NCBI RefSeq assembly: GCF_029167375.1
Contig: NZ_JARFTP010000012.1
Location: forward strand, 62,001 to 126,000
Source: Tsukamurella sp. 8F
GTDB lineage: Bacteria > Actinomycetota > Actinomycetes > Mycobacteriales > Mycobacteriaceae
Length of the DNA stretch: 64,000 nucleotides
Direction of reading: 5' to 3'
The translations under genes and the position numbers were made by a program. Every line of letters starts with the position of its first letter. Within the stretch, counting starts at the first letter, position 1. The notes under the pieces were generated by a model. The model did not search any database. It saw nothing but the letters and a program-made list of their open reading frames with translations, and was not told the origin of the DNA. Below, piece after piece: positions 54,883-64,000 of this stretch.

Positions 54883-55767
54883 ATGTCCCGCACGCGCCGC
54901 ACCGTCGCGCTCGATCCGGAGGACCACTTCGAGGAGATCTACCGCGACGTAGCTCAGTACGAGTTCCCCTGGGACATCAACCAGGCGCTCAGTTTCGCGC
55001 TGTTCCGCACCTACGCGGTGCCGAGCATCGGCCGGCTGCTGTTCGAGACCGGAGAGTTCACAGAGCGGGTGCAGAAGCGCTACGACGACACGGCCCTCCT
55101 GCTCGAGGCGCCCTTCACGCATGGGATGGACAGCGCGGCAGGCAAGCAGGCGATCCGGCGCATCAACCAGATGCACCACATGTACGAGATATCGAACGAC
55201 GACATGCGGTACGTGCTTGCGACTTTCGTCGTGATCCCGGTGCGGTGGATCGAGCGGTACGGCTGGCGCGCGCTCGAGCCCGACGAGGTGGTAGCCGCTG
55301 TCCGGTACTACGAGGCATTGGGCCGCCGCATGGGGATTCGCGAGATCCCGCACAGCTATGACGATTTCGCGCTGCTACTGGACGAATACGAGGCCGAGCA
55401 CTTCGCGTTCGACCGAGGGGGCCGTGCCGTCGCCGATTCGACCCTGCGGCTCTTCGCGACCTTCTATCCGGGCGTGCCCGAGAGCGTTGCCGGCCGCGTG
55501 GCCCAGGCGATCATGGACCCGCCGCTGCTCGCTGCGTTCGGCTACGACGATCCCGGCCAACGGCTGCGCCGCCTGGTCGAGTCCGGGCTGCGCGCCCGCG
55601 CAGCTCTCGTTCGTCGTCTGCCCGCCCGGCGCAGGCCCAAGACCGTCGACTCGTTGCGTCGGATCCGCAGCTACCCGGGCGGTTCCGAGCTGAGGGAGAT
55701 GGGCACCTTCGCGCCCGGCTGTCCTGTACACCGCACAGCGGGCCGAGCCGAGCGCGCCGCCGGTTAG
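54883..55767 (+). CDS. MpaB-like (DUF2236) oxygenase
   Basis: 294-residue protein of the DUF2236/MpaB family, whose studied members are b-type haem oxygenases (for example latex-clearing protein relatives). Family features include FPWDINQALSFALFRTYAVPSIGRLL, an early conserved FTHGM, the INQMHHMY pair of His and VVIPVRWIERYGWRAL. No signal peptide or membrane segment. It is controlled by a clear promoter/palindrome and probably by the divergent TetR. Substrate unknown. Confidence 0.85.
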   Translation: MSRTRRTVALDPEDHFEEIYRDVAQYEFPWDINQALSFALFRTYAVPSIGRLLFETGEFTERVQKRYDDTALLLEAPFTHGMDSAAGKQAIRRINQMHHMYEISNDDMRYVLATFVVIPVRWIERYGWRALEPDEVVAAVRYYEALGRRMGIREIPHSYDDFALLLDEYEAEHFAFDRGGRAVADSTLRLFATFYPGVPESVAGRVAQAIMDPPLLAAFGYDDPGQRLRRLVESGLRARAALVRRLPARRRPKTVDSLRRIRSYPGGSELREMGTFAPGCPVHRTAGRAERAAG

Positions 55768-55865
55768 CCGCCCCGTACCCACAGGCGTCGGAGTGCTCTG
55801 ACGGAGTGGGGTGGGGAGCGTGAGCAGATCGTGCTCGCAATCGATCACATGCACAAGGAATCGTT

Positions 55866-56822
55866 CTAGGCCCAGTCGGGCGTCGAGGCGAGGTCGGCGA
55901 GTAGTCCACGGACGGCCTCGGCGCGGCGGTGCGCGGTGCCCGTGAGCCCGTCCAGCGCGCACTCGGGATCGGCGGGCGGCCCGAGATGCGTACAGCCCCT
56001 GGGACACTCGTCCACGACTGTCGCGAGATCCTCGAATGCGCCCATGACGTCGTCGGGCTCGATGTGCGCGAGCCCGAAGCTTCGGATCCCGGGCGTATCG
56101 ATCACCCATCCGCCCGCGGGCAGCCATAGTGCGACCGACTGTGTCGACGTGTGTCGCCCCTTGCCCACGCCCGAAACCTCGGCGGTGGCGCGATTCGCCT
56201 CGGGGACGAGCCGATTCACCAGGGTCGACTTGCCGACGCCGGAGTGGCCGATCAGTGCTGTCACGTGCCCAGCGAGCAGTTCACGGGCCTCGTCGATCGG
56301 GTCCTGCCGCCCGGCTACGAGGACCTGCAGGTCGAGATCGGCGAAGGCGGCGACGAATTCTTCCGGATCGGCGAGGTCGGATTTGGTGAGGCACAGGATG
56401 GGCTCGAGTCCGCCGGCGTAGGCGGCGATGAGGGCGCGCTCTACGAAACCGGTACGCGGCGGTGGGTCGGCCAGCGCGGTGACGATGAGCAGTTGTTCGG
56501 CGTTGGCTACGACGATCCGTTCGTACGGGTCGGTGTCGTCGGCGGTGCGGCGTAGCACCGTTCGCCGCTCGTCGACGCGCACGATCCGGGCGAGGGTGCC
56601 CGGGGCCCCGGAGAGGTCTCCGACCACGGCGACGCTGTCACCCACCACGATCGGCGTTCTTCCGAGCTCGCGGGCCCGCATGCACACCAGCGGCTGGTCG
56701 GGGTCTCCGCCGAGGACGCATCCCCAGCGGCCGCGGTCCACGGAGACGACCATCGCGGTCTGCGCATCGGCGTGGTCGGGGCGATTCTTGGTGCGCGGCC
56801 GACTGCCCTTACCCGGGCGCAC
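55866..56822 (-). CDS. rsgA: ribosome small-subunit GTPase RsgA
   Basis: 318-residue (GTG start) circularly permuted GTPase that assists 30S maturation. An N-terminal OB-like part precedes G4 (LTKSD), the P-loop GHSGVGKST, G3 (DTPGI), and a C-terminal zinc cluster CPRGCTHLGPPADPEC. Residues encoded upstream of the GTG (RRDWDETDV) also look conserved in relatives, so translation may begin at a CTG at 56858 overlapping the aroA stop. It corresponds to Rv3228 beside aroA. Confidence 0.93.
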   Translation of the reverse strand: MRPGKGSRPRTKNRPDHADAQTAMVVSVDRGRWGCVLGGDPDQPLVCMRARELGRTPIVVGDSVAVVGDLSGAPGTLARIVRVDERRTVLRRTADDTDPYERIVVANAEQLLIVTALADPPPRTGFVERALIAAYAGGLEPILCLTKSDLADPEEFVAAFADLDLQVLVAGRQDPIDEARELLAGHVTALIGHSGVGKSTLVNRLVPEANRATAEVSGVGKGRHTSTQSVALWLPAGGWVIDTPGIRSFGLAHIEPDDVMGAFEDLATVVDECPRGCTHLGPPADPECALDGLTGTAHRRAEAVRGLLADLASTPDWA

Positions 56823-56854
56823 CCGGACGTCGGTCTCGTCCCAGTCGCGCCGGT

Positions 56855-58117
56855 TCAGGACGCCACCAGCCGGGCCCACAGGGCAGGGAAGTCGGGCATG
56901 GTCTTCGCGGTGGTCGCGATGTCCTCGACCTGTACGCCCGGCACCGTGAGGCCGAGGATCGCGCCGGCGGTCGCCATGCGGTGGTCGGCGTAGCTGTGCC
57001 ACACGCCGCCGTGCAGGTCTGCGGGCTCGATGTGCAGCCCGTCCTCGGTCTCGGTGCATCGGCCGCCCAGCGCCGTGATCTCCCGAGTCAGGGCCGCGAG
57101 CCGGTCCGTCTCGTGCCCGCGCAGGTGCGCGATCCCCCGGAGGTGTGACGGTGACTGTGCCAGGGCCGCGAGGACCGCCACCGTCGGGGTCAGCTCGCCG
57201 ATGTCCCGGAGATCCCAGTCGACGCCGTCGAGACGGCCGGTACCGCGAGCCGTGAGCGCCCCGTCGGCGTGCCTGACCTCCGCGCCCATCGCGGCCAGGA
57301 CGTCCGCGAACTGCACACCCGGCTGCGTCGAGTCCGGGTTCCAGCGCGGCACCGTCACGGCGCCGCCGGTGATCGCGGCGGCCGCGAGGAACACCGTCGC
57401 GTTGGAGAGGTCCGGCTCCACGATCCACTCCCGGCCCGCGAGCGTGCCGGGCGCGACGCGCCACGTGTTCGCCTCCGACGTGTCCACCTCGGCGCCTGCG
57501 GCGCGCAGCATGGCGACCGTCATCTCGATGTGCGGCATCGAGGGGACCGGCTTGCCGTCGTGGTGCACCGTCACACCCCCGGTGAAGCTGGGACCGGACA
57601 GCAGCAGCCCCGAGACGAACTGCGAGGACGCCGACGCGTCGATCGTCACCGCGCCGCCGCGGATCGGGCCGGTGCCGTGGACGGTGAACGGCAGCGCGTC
57701 GCCGTCGACGTCGGCGCCGAGCCCGCGCAGGGCTTCGAGGACCGTCCCCAGCGGGCGGGTCCGGGCCTGGCCGTCACCGTCGAATTCGACGGTGCCGTGT
57801 GCGCCCGCAGCGAGTGGCGGGAGGAAGCGCATGACAGTGCCCGCGAGCCCGCAGTCGACGGTGCCGCCGTGCAACGCGCCGCCGGTCAGGTGAACGGTTG
57901 TCGACCCGGGGGTTTCGGCAGAGATACGGATTCCGAGTGATTCCAGGCCCGCCATCATGAGGTCGGTGTCCCGGCTGCGTAGCGCGTTGACCAGGGTGGA
58001 CGGCGAATCGGACTGTGCCGCAAGAATGTAGGCCCGGTTGGTGATCGACTTGGACCCCGGCAGCGTGACGGTACCGGTCACCGGGTCGTCGACGGTCGGC
58101 GCATCCCACAGCTCCAC
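56855..58117 (-). CDS. aroA: 3-phosphoshikimate 1-carboxyvinyltransferase (EPSP synthase)
   Basis: 420-residue shikimate pathway enzyme. It joins phosphoenolpyruvate to shikimate-3-phosphate. Signatures are [10 protein letters not shown] near the start, the [14 protein letters not shown] segment (PEP-binding region) and HETDRLAAL near the end; [11 protein letters not shown] carries further active-site residues. Start GTG. It is followed by rsgA with an overlap or close spacing, as Rv3227-Rv3228 are adjacent in M. tuberculosis. Confidence 0.96.
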   Translation of the reverse strand: MELWDAPTVDDPVTGTVTLPGSKSITNRAYILAAQSDSPSTLVNALRSRDTDLMMAGLESLGIRISAETPGSTTVHLTGGALHGGTVDCGLAGTVMRFLPPLAAGAHGTVEFDGDGQARTRPLGTVLEALRGLGADVDGDALPFTVHGTGPIRGGAVTIDASASSQFVSGLLLSGPSFTGGVTVHHDGKPVPSMPHIEMTVAMLRAAGAEVDTSEANTWRVAPGTLAGREWIVEPDLSNATVFLAAAAITGGAVTVPRWNPDSTQPGVQFADVLAAMGAEVRHADGALTARGTGRLDGVDWDLRDIGELTPTVAVLAALAQSPSHLRGIAHLRGHETDRLAALTREITALGGRCTETEDGLHIEPADLHGGVWHSYADHRMATAGAILGLTVPGVQVEDIATTAKTMPDFPALWARLVAS

Positions 58118-58220
58118 AGCTCACATCCTCGCATATGCGATTCGTGCTACCTTGCTCAGGAAAATGTAAGCCGAAGCACGCCAGAGTTGCTGCTGACGGC
58201 GAGTGCGTTGGGAGAGATGG

Positions 58221-59129
58221 ATGAATCGCAAGTCGGTGGCGATCGCCGCCCTGTCCGTTGCGGCCTCTGCCGCCCTGGTTGTCCCGTCGGTCGCCGAGGC
58301 CGCGCCCGCAGCACCGTCGGGCCCGGCCGCTCCGTCGGGTGCGGCGGCTCCGTCCGCCGCCGGTTCCGCGTCGGGCACCTCGACCCCGCAGGCTCTGGCG
58401 GGCCAGATGGTTCTCGACTACAACAGCCTCCCCGACGGCATGGGCTACAACGGCTCGGTGCTCAGCAATGCCTCGGCCGGGTGGAACTCGGTGTGGGCCA
58501 GCCTGAACAACGTCAAGGTCACGCCCGCGGCCTGCAAGCCCGTCTACGCCGGCTTCGCGATCCCCAAGAACACGGACACAGCGCAGACCAACGCGACGTC
58601 CAACGCGATCACGTACTCGATCGTCGTCTCCAAGTTCGCTGCCAACCTGGCCGCGCAGAAGGCCGCGCTGCCCAAGTGCGGCCAGTTCACCGTCGTCGCC
58701 GGCGCCGTCACCTCCAAGGTGAAGGCGGTGCCCGCAGGCGTCCCGGGCGGCGGCTCCAACAGCTTCGGCGTGGACCTGCAGGTCTCGTCGCAGCGCGGCA
58801 ACGTCAAGCAGTACACGATCTCCCGCAGCCTCAGCACTGTGGTCGACGGTGTGACCGTGGCCTTGCGCGCCTCACGTTCCACCCGCGATCCGATCACCTT
58901 CACCGCGAACGACAACGCGATCACCGAGGCCGTGTTCAATCGCCAGGTATCGCGCGTGAAGAACCCGCCGACCCCGATCGTGGTGCCGACGTCGAGTGCT
59001 CCCGCGAAGAAGCTGGCCGCCAAGCCCTCGGCCAAGCCGGGTGCCAAGCCCAGCGCGAGCGCACAGGCGAAGCCGTCGGCCAAGCCCGCCGCTGCGACGA
59101 CGACCTCCAAGGCCGCGGCGCCGCGATAA
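58221..59129 (+). CDS. secreted protein with Lys/Pro/Ala-rich tail
   Basis: 302-residue exported protein. The signal peptide (1-28) ends at AEA-A. A Pro/Ala/Ser linker, a globular part (about 55-245, with two Cys residues near ACKPV and KCGQF) and a repetitive C-terminus (KPSAKPGAKPSAS type) follow. The basic, Ala/Pro-rich tail resembles cell-wall- or glycan-associating regions of mycobacterial surface proteins. GGGAGAG precedes the ATG at 58221; a GTG six codons earlier is the alternative. Function unknown. Confidence 0.75.
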   Translation: MNRKSVAIAALSVAASAALVVPSVAEAAPAAPSGPAAPSGAAAPSAAGSASGTSTPQALAGQMVLDYNSLPDGMGYNGSVLSNASAGWNSVWASLNNVKVTPAACKPVYAGFAIPKNTDTAQTNATSNAITYSIVVSKFAANLAAQKAALPKCGQFTVVAGAVTSKVKAVPAGVPGGGSNSFGVDLQVSSQRGNVKQYTISRSLSTVVDGVTVALRASRSTRDPITFTANDNAITEAVFNRQVSRVKNPPTPIVVPTSSAPAKKLAAKPSAKPGAKPSASAQAKPSAKPAAATTTSKAAAPR

Positions 59130-59160
59130 ACCTTGATATTTGTTCGGGTAGGGTCGGATC

Positions 59161-59619
59161 GTGGCCCTACCACCTCGGGAGTTCAGCGTCGGACAGCTCG
59201 CCGCCCGCAGCGGCGTAGCGGTCTCGGCGCTGCACTTCTACGAGCGCGAGGGGCTGATCTCCTCGCGGCGCACTTCCGGGAACCAGCGCCGCTACACGCG
59301 TGACACGTTGCGCCGGGTCGCCTTCATCAGGATCAGTCATCGCGTCGGCATCCCCCTGGCGACGATCCGCACGGCACTCGACACCCTGCCCGACGGCCGC
59401 ACACCCACCAAGAAGGATTGGGCTCGGCTCTCCCGGTACTGGCACGACGACCTCACGCACCGCATCAACGAGCTCACGCGCCTGCGCGATCACCTCACGG
59501 ACTGCATCGGTTGCGGCTGCCTGTCCCTGACCGGCTGCATGCTCGCCAACCCCGGCGACCGTCTCGCCGTCGACGGCCCCGGGCCCCAGCGCGTGTTCGA
59601 TCGCTTCGCGGAGGGCTAG
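59161..59619 (+). CDS. soxR: redox-sensitive regulator SoxR
   Basis: 152-residue MerR-family regulator. The 2Fe-2S motif C115-x2-C118-x-C120-x5-C126 (CIGCGCLSLTGC) is the SoxR signature. The DNA-binding domain begins with FSVGQLAARSGVAVSALHFYER. In actinobacteria SoxR answers redox-active compounds, not superoxide in general. TAGGGT at 59149-59154 places the transcription start near the GTG, so the message is probably leaderless. No soxS is present, as usual for this group. Confidence 0.93.
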   Translation: MALPPREFSVGQLAARSGVAVSALHFYEREGLISSRRTSGNQRRYTRDTLRRVAFIRISHRVGIPLATIRTALDTLPDGRTPTKKDWARLSRYWHDDLTHRINELTRLRDHLTDCIGCGCLSLTGCMLANPGDRLAVDGPGPQRVFDRFAEG

Positions 59620-59626
59620 CGGCGGC

Positions 59627-60001
59627 TCAGTAGCCGTGCCTGCGGACCCAGTTCTCGCGGGCGCGGCGCTCGCGCTCCAGCCGTTGCACCTTCAGGATGT
59701 CAGGGTCTATCCCGTTGGAGCGCAGGAGGTGAGCGCGGTAGACGTTGCGCAGTGCTATCTGGAAGTACGCCACGGGGATGGCCAACATGAGGATCATCGC
59801 GACGCGTACCAGAGCCGGGCCGGGCAGCAGGATGCACACGATGTAGACCGGCAGGAACATGACGATCCCGCGGGTGAAGTACCGGCGGACGTTGCCGTGT
59901 CCCATCACGTCGTGCAGAACCCAGTCGTGCATCGACGCGGGGAGTGGCCGCCCGGCGAGATACCGGACGAACTGCAGCACCGAGGGACGCGGACCGGACA
60001 C
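59627..60001 (-). CDS. DUF5313-like membrane protein
   Basis: 124-residue protein with two membrane helices (about 46-62 and 64-83) after the conserved SVLQFVRYLAGRPLP and HDWVLHDVMGHG, and a basic C-terminus (ERERRARENWVRRHGY). This matches small mycobacterial proteins of the DUF5313 type, whose function is unknown. The start is GTG. It converges on soxR with seven bases between the stops. Confidence 0.78.
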   Translation of the reverse strand: MSGPRPSVLQFVRYLAGRPLPASMHDWVLHDVMGHGNVRRYFTRGIVMFLPVYIVCILLPGPALVRVAMILMLAIPVAYFQIALRNVYRAHLLRSNGIDPDILKVQRLERERRARENWVRRHGY

Positions 60002-60070
60002 ATCTCCAGACTAGGCGCGCATACGACCCGCCGGCCGCGGTGCCTTCAGGATCTGTTCAGGAACATCGCG

Positions 60071-61417
<1,347 letters not shown>

Positions 61418-61527
61418 GGTGCTCTCCTTGGTCACTTGTGGCTCCCCGGAGTCCCACGATAGGTGGTGGGCGTCACGCCGGGGTTAAAACGAACAACATT
61501 CATTGAAGGGGTTGCGACCCGGATCCG

Positions 61528-63060
61528 TCAACGTTCCTCGGTGGTGATCGGGATTTGCGCGGGTGGCCCGACCCGCACCCACCTGGGCCCGTCGGGGCCG
61601 TAGGCATCCGATGGTTCGGGGAACGCGGCGAGCAGCGCGGGGTAGAGGATCGCGGCTACGCCGAGTCCGATCGGGATGGACAGGTCTACGCCGCCCGCGA
61701 GTCGCCCCAGTGGGCCCACGAACTGGCCCGGCAGGTTCACGAACGTCAGGCTCAGTGCCGCGGGTACGAGCCATCCGACGAGTCCGCGCCAATTCCAGCC
61801 GTGGGCGAACCAGTACCGCCCGCCGCGCTGGCGGCGATTGAACACCTGCAGGGCGTCGCTGTCGTACCAGCCGCGCCGGAAGACCCAGCCGAGTGTCATC
61901 ACGACCATCCAGGGCGCTGTGCAGGCGACGATCAGCGCCGTGAACGTCGAGATCGACTGCACCACATCGAATGCGAAACGTCCGACGAAGATCCCGGCGA
62001 TGGCCAGCACGCCGATGAACAGCGTGGCCTGTACACGTGAGAACCGCGGGAACACGCTGGAGAAGTCGAGGCCGGTGCCGTACAGCGACGTGGTCCCCGT
62101 CGACATCCCGCCGATCAAAGCGATCAGGCAGACGGGTGCGAAGAACCAGCCGGGGGAGACGGTGAGCAGCCCGCCGACGTAATCGCCCTTGGTGATGAAG
62201 GCCGGCGCGTTCACGGCGACGACGGTCGCGGTGGCGACGCCGAACACGAAGGGCACGATCGTCGCTGCCTGCGCGGCGAAGGTGGCGATCATCAGACGTG
62301 CCTTCGGGGTCTCCCGCGGGATGTAGCGCGCCCAGTCGCCGAGGAAGGCGCCGAACGACACGGGATTCGACATCACCACGAGCACCGACCCCACGAACGC
62401 CGGCCAATACCCTGGCGCTCCCGGCGCGAGGGTGCCCGCATATCCCGCGTCGAAGCCGGATCCGAAGGCGAATACGCCGAGGAGGAACAGCACCGTCGCC
62501 GCCACGACCGCGACCTTGTTCACCAGCAGCATGAATCGGAAGCCGTAGATGCATACGACGAGCACCAGCACGGCGAATATCCCGTAGGCCACGGCCAGCG
62601 TCCCGTCGTTCTGCGGGATCCCTGTCGCCTTGTGTGCGGCTCCCACCAGCACGTCGCCCGACGACCACACCGAGATCGAGAAGAAGGCGAAGGCCGTCAG
62701 TAGCGACAGGAACGAGCCTACGACGCGCCCGTGGACTCCCAGATGCGCCGAGCTCGAAACGGCGTTGTTGGTGCCGTTGCGCGGACCGAAGAGCGACATG
62801 GGTGACAGGACCGCGGCGCCCAGTACCAGCCCGACGACCGTCGCGATGAGGGCGTCGCGGAAACCGAGGCCGAAGACGATGGGAAAGCTGCCGAGTACGA
62901 CGGTTGCGAACGTGTTCGCGCCGCCGAAGATCAGCCGGAACAGGTCCAGCGGCCGCGCGGACCGCTCGTCGTCGGGGATCGGTTCGACGCCGTGCGCCTC
63001 GACCGTGGCGACCGACGGTGCGTCGCCCGGACCCGGGGTGGACGTCGTGGCGGCGTTCAC
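61528..63060 (-). CDS. NCS1-family nucleobase/cytosine permease
   Basis: 510-residue transporter with about 12 membrane helices. Family features are the early NTFATVVLGSFPIVFGLGF, GPRNGTNNAVSSSAHLGVHGR and the conserved middle region with GDWARYIPR. NCS1 carriers bring in nucleobases, hydantoins, allantoin or vitamins with protons or sodium. The GTG start overlaps the stop of the NTF2-like gene (GTGA). The substrate may be an N-heterocycle related to that partner protein. Confidence 0.9.
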   Translation of the reverse strand: MNAATTSTPGPGDAPSVATVEAHGVEPIPDDERSARPLDLFRLIFGGANTFATVVLGSFPIVFGLGFRDALIATVVGLVLGAAVLSPMSLFGPRNGTNNAVSSSAHLGVHGRVVGSFLSLLTAFAFFSISVWSSGDVLVGAAHKATGIPQNDGTLAVAYGIFAVLVLVVCIYGFRFMLLVNKVAVVAATVLFLLGVFAFGSGFDAGYAGTLAPGAPGYWPAFVGSVLVVMSNPVSFGAFLGDWARYIPRETPKARLMIATFAAQAATIVPFVFGVATATVVAVNAPAFITKGDYVGGLLTVSPGWFFAPVCLIALIGGMSTGTTSLYGTGLDFSSVFPRFSRVQATLFIGVLAIAGIFVGRFAFDVVQSISTFTALIVACTAPWMVVMTLGWVFRRGWYDSDALQVFNRRQRGGRYWFAHGWNWRGLVGWLVPAALSLTFVNLPGQFVGPLGRLAGGVDLSIPIGLGVAAILYPALLAAFPEPSDAYGPDGPRWVRVGPPAQIPITTEER

Positions 63061-63485
63061 GAAGCTGCTCCCGCCGCCGTCACGGGCGTTCCCGCTACGG
63101 ACAGGTGCTCATGGACCGCGAGCGGTCCGGCGTCCGTGCGGACGAACACTATGGTCTCCCGCTCATCCGTGGCCTCGCGCTCGCCGTCGGTCTCCGTCAC
63201 GGTGTGCACGCGGTGGCTGAACGCTGCCGTGTCGCCGACGACGGTGACCACACGCTCGCTGCTGTCGCACGACACGACCGTCCAGCCGGCGTCGATCCAG
63301 CCGGCCCACAGATCCTGGTAGGCGGCGCGCGAGGGGAGCGTGGCGGGCTCGGTGTGGAAGACGAACGTCGCGCCTGGATGGAACGCAGCGAAGTACGCGT
63401 CTGTATCGGTCGCGGCGAAGGCCGCGATCAGACGGTCGGCGGCGGCGAGCACGTCCCGTTCGGAGAAGGGCGGATGATCCGGCAC
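63057..63485 (-). CDS. NTF2-like (SnoaL fold) protein coupled to the permease
   Basis: 142-residue NTF2-fold protein. Typical features are DVLAAADRLIAAFAATDTDAYFAAF, then HPGATFVFHTEPATLPSRAAYQDLW, and the closing RETIVFVRTDAGPLAVHEHLS. Relatives catalyse decarboxylation, isomerisation or hydrolysis of small molecules. A CAGGAG site precedes the GTG at 63485. Its stop overlaps the permease start, suggesting that it acts on the imported compound. Confidence 0.8.
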   Translation of the reverse strand: MPDHPPFSERDVLAAADRLIAAFAATDTDAYFAAFHPGATFVFHTEPATLPSRAAYQDLWAGWIDAGWTVVSCDSSERVVTVVGDTAAFSHRVHTVTETDGEREATDERETIVFVRTDAGPLAVHEHLSVAGTPVTAAGAAS

Positions 63486-63729
63486 GAAGGGCTCCTGACC
63501 TGGGGAGGCGATGGGATGGACGAACAGTAGGGCGACCCGCGCCGGTCGGCAACACTTATCGTGCGTATCGGGTCCACCGATATGCAGGAAATGGCGCAGC
63601 ACTTCGGCCTAAGATGCCGGAAGCGCCGATAATCCGGACGGTCTCCGTAGTATCTGCCGGACGGGCGGGTCTAAACGAATCCGCGCGAATTCTCCTATGA
63701 GTGCTGTGCGGGTAGCTATGAGGTGCGCG

Positions 63730-64000
63730 ATGGACGAGATCGATGAGCGACTGGTGGAACTTCTCGCAGCCGACGGGCGTGCCGGTCACCGCCACATCGC
63801 CGCCGTCACCGGACTGTCGCGTTCGACTGTCGCGGCGCGCGTGCAGCGACTCATCGACTCGGGCGACGTCGCGGTGCACGGTGTCGTCCATCCGAGTGTG
63901 CTGGGCCGAGGCTCCCTCGCCTACGTGCGATTCGTCGTCAGCGGCCCGGCCGCGGCGGTGGCGGAGACCGTGGCCGGGCGCGTGGGCATCACGTTCGTCT
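63730..64000 (+). CDS. Lrp/AsnC-family regulator, cut by the window end
   Basis: The first 90 residues are present. The helix-turn-helix (RHIAAVTGLSRSTVAARVQR) follows the family opening DEIDERLVELLAADGRAGH, and the start of the AsnC ligand domain is visible. The ATG at 63730 has GAGGTG upstream; in-frame ATGs at 63718 and 63697 are alternatives. It is divergent from the NTF2-like/permease pair with a 244-base gap, so it probably controls them. The rest lies beyond the window. Confidence 0.88.
   Translation, partial: MDEIDERLVELLAADGRAGHRHIAAVTGLSRSTVAARVQRLIDSGDVAVHGVVHPSVLGRGSLAYVRFVVSGPAAAVAETVAGRVGITFV

Noticed and set aside
55768-55865. In-frame continuation after the MpaB-like stop, reading TEWGGEREQIVLAIDHMHKESF
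   Set aside because: It has no start codon or ribosome site. It could be a read-through tail or chance; I could not separate these.

Overview
The window is high-GC, gene-dense chromosomal DNA from a mycolic-acid actinobacterium (order Mycobacteriales). This rests on several gene blocks whose order I recognise from Mycobacterium tuberculosis: the PH-domain gene, a GtrA gene, purK, purE and fadE25; a TIGR03089 gene, an LCP gene, wbbL and manB; an O-methyltransferase, sigE, rseA, htrA, tatB, mrp and a lytic transglycosylase; tmk, mtrA, mtrB, lpqB, comF, hpf and secA1; a DUF6459 gene, a wax-ester synthase/DGAT, a DUF6912 gene, a ferredoxin reductase and desA3; and rsgA-aroA. The genus cannot be fixed by eye. 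A Tsukamurella- or Gordonia-like organism is my inference. I see no rRNA, tRNA, CRISPR array, insertion sequence or prophage.

Layout. 0-7 kb: a two-component system, purine biosynthesis (purK-purE), a secreted protein and acyl-CoA dehydrogenase. 7-13 kb: cell-wall assembly, with an LCP ligase and, divergently, the linker rhamnosyltransferase WbbL, a mannose-1-phosphate guanylyltransferase and an SGNH hydrolase. 13-16 kb: a TetR regulator with an AurF-like diiron oxygenase and a DUF4873 partner. 16-24 kb: the sigma-E envelope-stress locus, a tryptophan-rich secreted protein, Mrp and a transglycosylase. 24-36 kb: thiolase/AAC(3), tmk, MtrAB-LpqB, ComF, HPF and SecA1. 36-44 kb: lipid metabolism, ending in three tandem membrane desaturases.

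44-55.8 kb is an accessory stretch between desA3-like genes and rsgA, which are neighbours in M. tuberculosis. It holds several small regulator/enzyme modules: MerR/PPOX, SnoaL/VOC, an ECF sigma factor between an intact and a truncated Ogt, an ABC1 kinase coupled to a P450, TetR/SDR, and TetR/aminotransferase/lipoprotein facing an MpaB-like oxygenase. Many have a clear palindrome in the control region. 55.8-64 kb: rsgA-aroA, a secreted protein, SoxR, a succinate-semialdehyde-type dehydrogenase, and an NTF2-like/NCS1 permease pair facing an AsnC/Lrp regulator cut by the window end.

The most unusual items are the WXXGXW-repeat secreted protein at 19.9-20.2 kb, the truncated Ogt, the palindromic operators, the desaturase with an 11-residue C-terminal repeat, a DGAT homologue without the second motif histidine, the absence of rmlD between the LCP gene and wbbL, and a chain of small coupled ORFs between comF and hpf. 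All family names were assigned by reading motifs and context, without database searches.
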